Of a DNA stretch of 18,804 nt, positions 13,708 through 18,804 are shown piece by piece; positions within the stretch are counted from its first letter, which is position 1, and each line of letters begins with the position of its first letter. The DNA is from JALYNX01 sp964608055 (GTDB lineage: Bacteria > Actinomycetota > Acidimicrobiia > Spongiisociales > ZC4RG35). The position numbers were made by a program, and so were the translations under genes. The notes below the pieces were generated by a model. The model had not been told where the DNA came from and searched no databases. It worked only from the letters and a program-made list of their open reading frames with translations. Location of the stretch: contig CAZSMJ010000032.1 of NCBI GenBank assembly GCA_964608055.1, positions 1-18,804 of the forward strand. Reading direction: 5' to 3'.

Positions 13708-15042
13708 ATGTACGACGACCTCCGGGCGGCTGTCGCCGCCGATATGCCCCGCCTCCAGGATCTTCTCGCCAAGCTGGTTCGACTTCCATCGGTGAGCGCA
13801 CCTGGATACGACCACAGTGAGGTTCGGAAGGCCGCCGAAATGCTCGTCGGCGTCCTCGCGAGCGCTGGTTACGAGAATTCGCAACTTCTGGAGGTCGATG
13901 GTGGCAACCCCGCGGTCTTTGGCGAGCTCCCAGCACCAGAGGGCGCTCCAACGATCCTTCTCTACGCCCACTATGACGTGCAGCCCCCAGGGCCGGCCAG
14001 CGAATGGGAGACCGGACCGTTCGACCCGGTGGAGAGGAACGGGCGTGTCTTCGGTCGTGGCTCCGCGGACGACAAGTCGGGGGTGGTCATGCATCTCGGT
14101 GCGGTGGCCGCGTTCAACGGCAATCTCCCGGTCGGAGTCCAGATCTTCCTGGAAGGCGAGGAGGAAGCCGGCTCCGAGAGCCTGGGCGCGATCCTCGAGA
14201 AGTACTCGCATCTCCTGAAGCCCGATGTGATCGTGATCGGCGATGGTGGGATGTGGACTATCGATGTGCCCGCTTACCTCACCTCGCTGCGTGGCATCGT
14301 CTCCACGACCATCGAACTGAGGACCCTCGACGCCGCGGTCCATTCCGGTGAACTCGGCGGTGTCTACCCCGATGCCCTGACCGCCATGGCCCGACTCCTC
14401 TCCTCACTCCACGACGACGAGGGCAACGTGGCTGTTCCCGGCCTGGTCAGCGAAGAGACCGATGGGTTGACGATTCCCGAAGACATGGCACGCGCCCGCT
14501 CCGGGGTAGTCGATGGGGTGACCCAGATCGGAACCGGCTCGATTGCATCACGTCTCTGGACTCGCCCGTCGATCTCCGTGCTCGCCCTCGACGCTCCCCC
14601 GGTGAGCGAGGCAATCAACCAGCTGGTGCCGGTGAGCCGGGCCAAAGTCAGCATGCGAATCGCCCCTGGTGAGGACACCGCGGCCGCCCTCGCCGCCCTG
14701 GAGCAACACCTCACCGCAAACGCTCCGTGGGGAGCCAAAGTCGAATTCATCCACCGGGAGGCGGGTAACGGCTCGGTCATCGAGATCGACAACTTTGCGG
14801 TCGATGCCTGGTCCGCCGGTTACCGAGAAGCGTTTGGGAACGACCCGGTGGCAATGGGTGCCGGCGGATCGATCCCGTTCATCGCCACCTTCGCCGAGCT
14901 CTACCCCGACTCTCCGATCCTGGTCATCGGATGCGCCGACCCAACGAGCGCCTATCACGCCCCAAACGAGAGCGTTGATCTGGGTGTGATCGAGAAGTCG
15001 GCACTGGCCGAGGCCATTGCATTCAGACTTCTAGGGACTTGA
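13708..15042 (+). CDS. M20-family dipeptidase/metallopeptidase
   Basis: 444 aa di-zinc exopeptidase of the M20 (carnosinase/CNDP, DapE-like) superfamily. Metal and catalytic residues in order are H88 and D90 (AHYDVQPP), bridging D121 (GRGSADDKSG), catalytic E151 and ligand E152 (EGEEEAGS), D179 (IGDGG) and C-terminal H417 (SAYHAPNES). The dimerisation lid lies between about 195 and 320. The AHYDVQP and SAYHAPNE forms fit dipeptidases of the M20A/F type better than DapE or ArgE; a cytosolic role in peptide turnover is inferred. Start is ATG at 13708, 6 nt after TAGCCT. The last 20 bp overlap the end of the convergent MFS gene, leaving no room for a terminator between them. Confidence 0.9.
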   Translation: MYDDLRAAVAADMPRLQDLLAKLVRLPSVSAPGYDHSEVRKAAEMLVGVLASAGYENSQLLEVDGGNPAVFGELPAPEGAPTILLYAHYDVQPPGPASEWETGPFDPVERNGRVFGRGSADDKSGVVMHLGAVAAFNGNLPVGVQIFLEGEEEAGSESLGAILEKYSHLLKPDVIVIGDGGMWTIDVPAYLTSLRGIVSTTIELRTLDAAVHSGELGGVYPDALTAMARLLSSLHDDEGNVAVPGLVSEETDGLTIPEDMARARSGVVDGVTQIGTGSIASRLWTRPSISVLALDAPPVSEAINQLVPVSRAKVSMRIAPGEDTAAALAALEQHLTANAPWGAKVEFIHREAGNGSVIEIDNFAVDAWSAGYREAFGNDPVAMGAGGSIPFIATFAELYPDSPILVIGCADPTSAYHAPNESVDLGVIEKSALAEAIAFRLLGT

Positions 15043-16252
15043 CCCGACCGATCGCGAGAATCGAGACAAGTGCTACCGCCATTCCAGACCCGGCAAAGAG
15101 AAAGGCGGCGAGCGGGCTGACAAGCGTCCAAAGCAACCCAGCGATGCCAGACGCGACGAGATTGCCGAAACTCTGAATTGCCGCCAGGAGCCCGAACGCT
15201 GAGCCACGAAGGTTGTCCGGCGCCGCATCGGCGACCGCCCCATTCTCGGCCGTCTCGACCAATCCGATGGTTGCCCCGGCTGCAATGAACGCCAAGGCAA
15301 GGACGACCGAGCGCGGCGCAGCGAACCCGAAGAGCAGATACGCGACCAGACCCGACAGGAATCCGAGGCCGAGGACCGGGGGATAACCCCATCGGTCGGC
15401 CGCCCTCCCTGCCGGGATCGAAACCACGCTGGCGACGATGTTGTGCAAGGCGTAAAGCAGAAGGGCTGTCTTGGTTGCGCTTTCCAGCCCGGCTTCGGGC
15501 GTGAGCAATTCGGTGGCGCGCAGGATCAGGAGCGTCGTGGCGAGGTTGCCGGCCTCAAAGGCTGCGACCGACACCCACAGTCGGCCGAGCCGACCGCGAA
15601 GCACTGGCCGGACCCGAATTCGTATCGGTTGACGCTGCCTGTCGAGGGGCCGCTCGATATGGCGGATGGCATAAAGAATGGACCCGGCCGCAGCCAGGCC
15701 GAACACCCCCGAAACCAGGATCGCGCTCCTGATCCCGATAGTGGCTACTAGAGCGAGGGCCAGAAGCGGGCCGCCGACCGCACCGAGATTGTCCATCATT
15801 CGCTCGAAGCCGTAGGCACGCCCGTAACTCCCAGGCGAGGTCACGTCTGCCAGCAGCGCATTGCGCGCCGGACCTCTTATGCCTCGGGCAAGCCAGGCGC
15901 CGATCCGGAGCACAGCCACCTGCCAGACAGTTATCGCGAGCCCGATGAGAGATGTGAGCACCGCGGTTGCGGTGTACCCCCCTACCGCCACCGTTCGACG
16001 TCGTTGCGGGTCATCGGCTAACGCTCCCCCCGCAAACTTGGCGGCTCCGGCTACCCCGTCGGCCGCGCCCTCGATCAAGCCCAGGGCGGCAGCCGGCGCA
16101 CCGAGCGTCGACGTCAGGAACGAAGGCAACAAGGCAGTGGGGACTTCGTGTCCCAGATCCGACAACAGGCTGGCGAGACCGATCCCGCGGACTCCTGGCG
16201 TCAACCAGCTGTCCCGATCGCCCTTTTCCTCACCCGACACGCTTGACGCCAA
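15023..16252 (-). CDS. Major facilitator superfamily transporter
   Basis: 409 aa, about 12 membrane helices in two halves with a central basic loop near residues 200-220 (RQRQPIRIRVRPVLRGRLGR). A motif-A-like GGALADDPQRRR follows helix 2. RGIRGPARNALLADV and YGRAYGFERMMDNLGA mark a subgroup of drug or metabolite exporters, and a second-half motif IPAGRAADRWGY is present. Substrate cannot be named. The TTG at 16252 directly follows the trmL stop with no gap; GTG at 16240 is an alternative and neither has a clear Shine-Dalgarno. It is the last gene of the MFS-nucS-trmL-MFS operon and overlaps the convergent M20 gene by 20 bp. Confidence 0.85.
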   Translation of the reverse strand: MASSVSGEEKGDRDSWLTPGVRGIGLASLLSDLGHEVPTALLPSFLTSTLGAPAAALGLIEGAADGVAGAAKFAGGALADDPQRRRTVAVGGYTATAVLTSLIGLAITVWQVAVLRIGAWLARGIRGPARNALLADVTSPGSYGRAYGFERMMDNLGAVGGPLLALALVATIGIRSAILVSGVFGLAAAGSILYAIRHIERPLDRQRQPIRIRVRPVLRGRLGRLWVSVAAFEAGNLATTLLILRATELLTPEAGLESATKTALLLYALHNIVASVVSIPAGRAADRWGYPPVLGLGFLSGLVAYLLFGFAAPRSVVLALAFIAAGATIGLVETAENGAVADAAPDNLRGSAFGLLAAIQSFGNLVASGIAGLLWTLVSPLAAFLFAGSGMAVALVSILAIGRVKSLEV

Positions 16253-16723
16253 TCATCGGCGCTCTGCGCCGGTGAAGCCAACCTGTCTCCATGCTTCGTA
16301 AACCACAACCGCCGCCGCGTTGGCGATGTTGATGGATCGCACCTCAGGAACCATCGGAATCCGAAGTCGCTCGGTGACCCAGGCAAGAGTCTGCACCTCA
16401 TCGGGCAGGCCAACCGATTCGGGGCCGAAGAGGAAGGTGTCCCCCGGTTGGTACGAAAGGTCGGTGTGGAGACGGTCCCCATCCACCGTGAGTGCGAAGA
16501 CCCGGACCGGAGTGGCCGCCTCCCGCCACGATTCGAGATCAGTGTGGACCGTCACTGATGCCCGGTCCCGGTAGTCCATCCCGGCACGCCTCAGCTTCGC
16601 GTCATCCATGCTGAATCCGAGTGGCTCGATCAGATGGAGGCGGCACCCGGTTACCGCAGCCAGCCGCATGGCGTTACCGGTGTTGGGAGGGATCTCCGGG
16701 TGATAAAAGACGATCTCGAACAC
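16253..16723 (-). CDS. trmL: tRNA (cytidine(34)/uridine(34)-2'-O)-methyltransferase TrmL
   Basis: 156-aa SPOUT methyltransferase that methylates the ribose of the wobble base of tRNA-Leu isoacceptors, using SAM. The whole single-domain protein is present: PEIPPNTGNAMRL at the start, LHLIEPLGFSMDD, LRRAGMDY, and the knotted SAM site LFGPESVGLP (98-107) and IPMVPEVRSINIANAA with VVVYEAWRQ (122-147). The start is GTG at 16723; the frame continues upstream as noise in nucS, while MFEIVFYHPEIPP matches the family exactly. It lies 2 bp after the nucS stop and has no Shine-Dalgarno, so coupling with nucS is likely. Confidence 0.93.
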   Translation of the reverse strand: MFEIVFYHPEIPPNTGNAMRLAAVTGCRLHLIEPLGFSMDDAKLRRAGMDYRDRASVTVHTDLESWREAATPVRVFALTVDGDRLHTDLSYQPGDTFLFGPESVGLPDEVQTLAWVTERLRIPMVPEVRSINIANAAAVVVYEAWRQVGFTGAERR

Positions 16724-16725
16724 GA

Positions 16726-17394
16726 TCAGTGGAGGTCGAAGAGTCGAAGGGCGGTGTCCTCGGCATCCCGAAGACCGTCGTAGTCCACTTCGATGGTTGC
16801 GATTCCTCTGGCCTCGGCCAGCACCCGCGCCTGGGGGGAAACTGATTGAGCCGCGAGGATCCCACGCACCGGCGAGAGACGGGGGTCGTTGTCCAGCCGC
16901 TCCAGATACCGGGCGAGTTGCTCGACCCCATCGATCTCCCCCTTTCTCTTGACCTCGATTGCGACCGTCGACCCATTGCTGTCGGCGCACAGGAGGTCGA
17001 CCGGGCCGATGTCAGTTGGGAACTCCCGTCTGATCAGGGTCAAACCGTCCTCCAGGACCCACGGACGATCGGCGAGCAAGACTTGAAGGTGCGCCTCGAC
17101 CCCGTCCTTCTGCAGACCGGGGTCGTCTCCCAGGGAGTGCGTCACATCCTCCAGGATCTCGTCGATAACGATCGTGAGTTTCTCCCCCTTGGTGTTGGTC
17201 ACCTCCCAGCGGTCTTCGAATTTCTCGAGGAGGTTGGGAGCCACCATCCAGTTGAGCGGTTTGGAGGCATTGCCGTCAGAGTGAATGGCAAGCGTCCCAT
17301 CAGCCTTCACCATGATGAGTCGGACAGCCTCTGGGAGATGGGCGGTGAGGCGACCCGAGTAGTCGACTGTGCACCGGGCGATAACCAACCTCAC
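16726..17394 (-). CDS. nucS: Endonuclease NucS (EndoMS, non-canonical mismatch repair)
   Basis: 222 aa. NucS/EndoMS cuts both strands at mismatches and replaces MutS/MutL in most actinobacteria and some archaea. The N-terminal DNA-binding part includes KPLNWMVAPN (about 45-54, with W49). The C-terminal PD-(D/E)xK nuclease shows D133 (GPVDLL), E147 and K149 (IEVKRK) and the following QLARYLERL helix. The C-terminus DTALRLFDLH resembles the clamp-binding tail of actinobacterial NucS, which links it to the replication beta-clamp; that reading is inferred. Start is GTG at 17394, sharing GTGA with the stop of the upstream MFS gene, so translation is probably coupled. Being tied to two transporters and trmL is operon packing rather than an obvious pathway. 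Confidence 0.93.
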   Translation of the reverse strand: MRLVIARCTVDYSGRLTAHLPEAVRLIMVKADGTLAIHSDGNASKPLNWMVAPNLLEKFEDRWEVTNTKGEKLTIVIDEILEDVTHSLGDDPGLQKDGVEAHLQVLLADRPWVLEDGLTLIRREFPTDIGPVDLLCADSNGSTVAIEVKRKGEIDGVEQLARYLERLDNDPRLSPVRGILAAQSVSPQARVLAEARGIATIEVDYDGLRDAEDTALRLFDLH

Positions 17395-18566
17395 GAGGCG
17401 ACGAGGGTACCGGACTGCCGGATGCGGCCGGCGACGAAGGCGCAGCCGATCGACAGCACAACCACGGTCACCCAGCCCGGCCAGTACACCCCGAGGCGGT
17501 CAACCGAGAGACCCATCAAAGGGGCCCCGATGCCGAGGCCGAGAAGGAATCCGAACTGCACCAAGCCGGTGCCCCGCCCGACCAGCCCCACCGGCGAATA
17601 GTCCATGACCGCCAGCATTCCGACCGCATTCCAGGCGATGGCCCCGGTGGCGAATAGGACGGCGGCCGGGATCAGAACCCAACTCGAAACTGCTCCCCGC
17701 GAGGCCAGCACGAGGAGCAGAACCGAGATGATCGTCAACACCGCCATCAGTCTCAATGTCTTCCCATGCCCGAACCATTTCTCGGACAACGAACCCCACG
17801 TGATCCTGGCGGCCACGCCTACGAGCCCGATACCGGCGATCAGGAAACCTGCTTGGGAGGTGGTCCACCCCTGGTCCTCCACGGCAAATAGGGGGAGGAA
17901 AGTAAACGTTGCGGAAATCGCCAAACCGGCAAGGGCTCCATAGACGGCGATGTACCGCACGACTAGGGGAATTCTGTCGCCATCCCCCGACCCTGCCGCC
18001 GGATGATGCTCTCCCTCCGGGCGGTTTCGCATCGCGAACAGCGCCCCAATGGGGACGACGAGAAAGGCTGCGATGGCGGCCCTCCAATCCCAGATCGTGG
18101 CCACCGTGGAAAACAACAGCCCACCAATGAAGGTTCCCATTTGCACCCCTGACTGCTTGATCCCGGTCACCACCCCCCTGGCCCCTGGCGCCACGTTGTC
18201 AACTATGAGCGTGTTGGTGGCGGGGTTGCCCCATCCCTGTGGGATGCCGGTGAGCAGTGCGACGAAGAACAGGACAAGGTAGTTGGGTGACAGTGCGACC
18301 AAGGTCAAGCTGGCAACACCGGCGAGCAGCACGCCGACTGTTGACCGGACGGCGCCAAGGCGATCGGTGACCCGTCCGAACGTGGGTGAGAGCAGAGCCC
18401 CGGTCAGAGCCGTCGCCGTAACGAGGGCGCCCACCTGCCACCGTTCAACGCCGAAGTCGAGGATCAGGTCAGCGGCGAGAACCCCAAACATGACTTGGGG
18501 GAAGGTGGCCACGGCCATCGTGGCGGCAGTGACGGCGGCCAGCGACGCCCGATTGAACGAACGCAT
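17391..18566 (-). CDS. Major facilitator superfamily transporter
   Basis: 391 aa from ATG at 18566 (GTG at 18572 is two codons longer). About 12 helices; the first half carries the motif-A-like PTFGRVTDRLGAVRS and GVVTGIKQSGVQMG, a pattern seen in CynX- or NarK-like MFS proteins that import or export small anions or metabolites. The central loop is acidic and charged (RNRPEGEHHPAAGSGDGDR). The frame is open 35 codons further upstream, but that piece is antisense to the divergent BNR-type gene and has no transporter character. TATGTT (18580-18575) sits 8 nt before the ATG and no Shine-Dalgarno is visible. First gene of the operon that continues into nucS, trmL and a second transporter. Substrate unknown. 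Confidence 0.85.
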   Translation of the reverse strand: MRSFNRASLAAVTAATMAVATFPQVMFGVLAADLILDFGVERWQVGALVTATALTGALLSPTFGRVTDRLGAVRSTVGVLLAGVASLTLVALSPNYLVLFFVALLTGIPQGWGNPATNTLIVDNVAPGARGVVTGIKQSGVQMGTFIGGLLFSTVATIWDWRAAIAAFLVVPIGALFAMRNRPEGEHHPAAGSGDGDRIPLVVRYIAVYGALAGLAISATFTFLPLFAVEDQGWTTSQAGFLIAGIGLVGVAARITWGSLSEKWFGHGKTLRLMAVLTIISVLLLVLASRGAVSSWVLIPAAVLFATGAIAWNAVGMLAVMDYSPVGLVGRGTGLVQFGFLLGLGIGAPLMGLSVDRLGVYWPGWVTVVVLSIGCAFVAGRIRQSGTLVAS

Positions 18567-18574
18567 CGGCACAC

Positions 18575-18600
18575 AACATAGGGGACCACTAGCTTTCCCC
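18575..18600. promoter_or_regulatory. Divergent promoter region between the MFS gene and the right-edge gene
   Basis: Only 42 bp separate the two start codons. TATGTT (18580-18575, minus) serves the transporter and TAGCTT (18590-18595, plus) could serve the right-edge gene, 13 nt before its ATG. GGGGA (18581-18585) and TCCCC (18596-18600) form a short inverted repeat across the region that could be an operator. All of this is short-motif evidence. Confidence 0.3.
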
Positions 18601-18608
18601 CGCATCTC

Positions 18609-18804
18609 ATGCCACAGATCGCGGTCGGTACCCAAAAAGGCGCATACCTGGTCGAAGGAAATGGCGGCCAATGGTCAGTCGAAGGCCCGCTGTTCCCAGG
18701 TTGGAAGGTGACCGCATTCGGCCGGGCTCCGGACGGGACTCACCTTGCGGCGGTGGGTAGCAACTGGTTCGGCGTCGGTATCCAGACCAGTGCGGACTTC
18801 CACA
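18609..18804 (+). CDS. Sialidase/BNR-repeat-like beta-propeller protein, N-terminal part (cut by window edge)
   Basis: ATG at 18609 opens a frame that stays open to the window end, giving 65 codons. The start PQIAVGTQKGAYLVEG, then GPLFPGWKVTAFGRAPDG and LAAVGSNWFGVGIQTS, matches the first blade of a family of cytoplasmic BNR/WD40-like propeller proteins often annotated as exo-alpha-sialidase or glycosyl hydrolase. Related proteins begin 'VGTRKGAF...' and repeat 'SSGWFGPTVQRSDDGG'. No signal peptide is present. Substrate or activity cannot be judged from this fragment, and the sialidase label is probably only fold-level. It is divergent from the MFS-nucS operon. Confidence 0.7.
   Translation, partial: MPQIAVGTQKGAYLVEGNGGQWSVEGPLFPGWKVTAFGRAPDGTHLAAVGSNWFGVGIQTSADFH

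Noticed and set aside
13651..14343. Upstream extension of the M50 protease frame to 466 aa
   Set aside because: The extra 230 residues are antisense to the M20 peptidase and have no domain character. The family N-terminus begins at GTG 13650.
1..18804. CRISPR array, tRNA, rRNA, insertion sequence, phage or classical defence genes
   Set aside because: No spaced repeats, clover-leaf genes, transposase or integrase motifs, or known defence domains were found in any gene of the window.

Overview
The window looks like a chromosomal segment of a high-GC Actinomycetota genome, possibly Acidimicrobiia-like. That placement is inference from gene content: NucS mismatch endonuclease, a WhiB iron-sulfur regulator, actinobacterial-type RpoB, GTG and TTG starts, and several genes with a -10-like hexamer so close to the start codon that they may be read from leaderless mRNAs. 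I see no prophage, insertion sequence, CRISPR array, tRNA or rRNA, and no obvious change in composition. It reads as ordinary chromosome with some unusual regulatory sequence.

Left part (1-5.7 kb): the 5' end of rpoC and all of rpoB lie on the minus strand. They are separated by a 60-bp spacer carrying a 7-bp tandem repeat. rpoB starts from its own good promoter (TTGACG-18-TATGAT) with a structured leader of about 145 nt. No rplJL lies upstream; instead there is a divergent VanW-family envelope protein whose start region carries a LexA-like palindrome.

Middle part (5.7-11.2 kb): a 54-aa single-helix membrane protein and a small lipoprotein lie on the minus strand. A plus-strand block follows: lysA (diaminopimelate decarboxylase), a YibE/F membrane protein, rimB (retropepsin-like protease), rimK (ribosomal protein S6 glutamate ligase) and an AstE/AspA-like M14 metallohydrolase. 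From yibE/F to the hydrolase all genes overlap, so this is probably one translationally coupled unit that adds, and perhaps trims or recycles, glutamate on a protein target. It ends at a large interrupted inverted repeat shared with the convergent whiB gene.

Right part (11.3-18.8 kb): whiB, an ACAD10/11-like acyl-CoA dehydrogenase and an M50 site-2-type protease lie on the minus strand. An M20 dipeptidase is divergent from the protease. A tightly packed minus-strand operon then runs MFS transporter - nucS - trmL - MFS transporter, with 4-bp overlap or 0-2 bp gaps. Its last gene overlaps the M20 gene tail to tail by 20 bp. At the right edge a sialidase/BNR-like protein starts on the plus strand and runs out of the window.

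The best candidate for a little-described system is the yibE/F-rimB-rimK-M14 cassette. The most unusual non-coding signals are the 94-bp hairpin after it, the rpoB leader, the rpoB-rpoC tandem repeat and the LexA-like box before the VanW gene.
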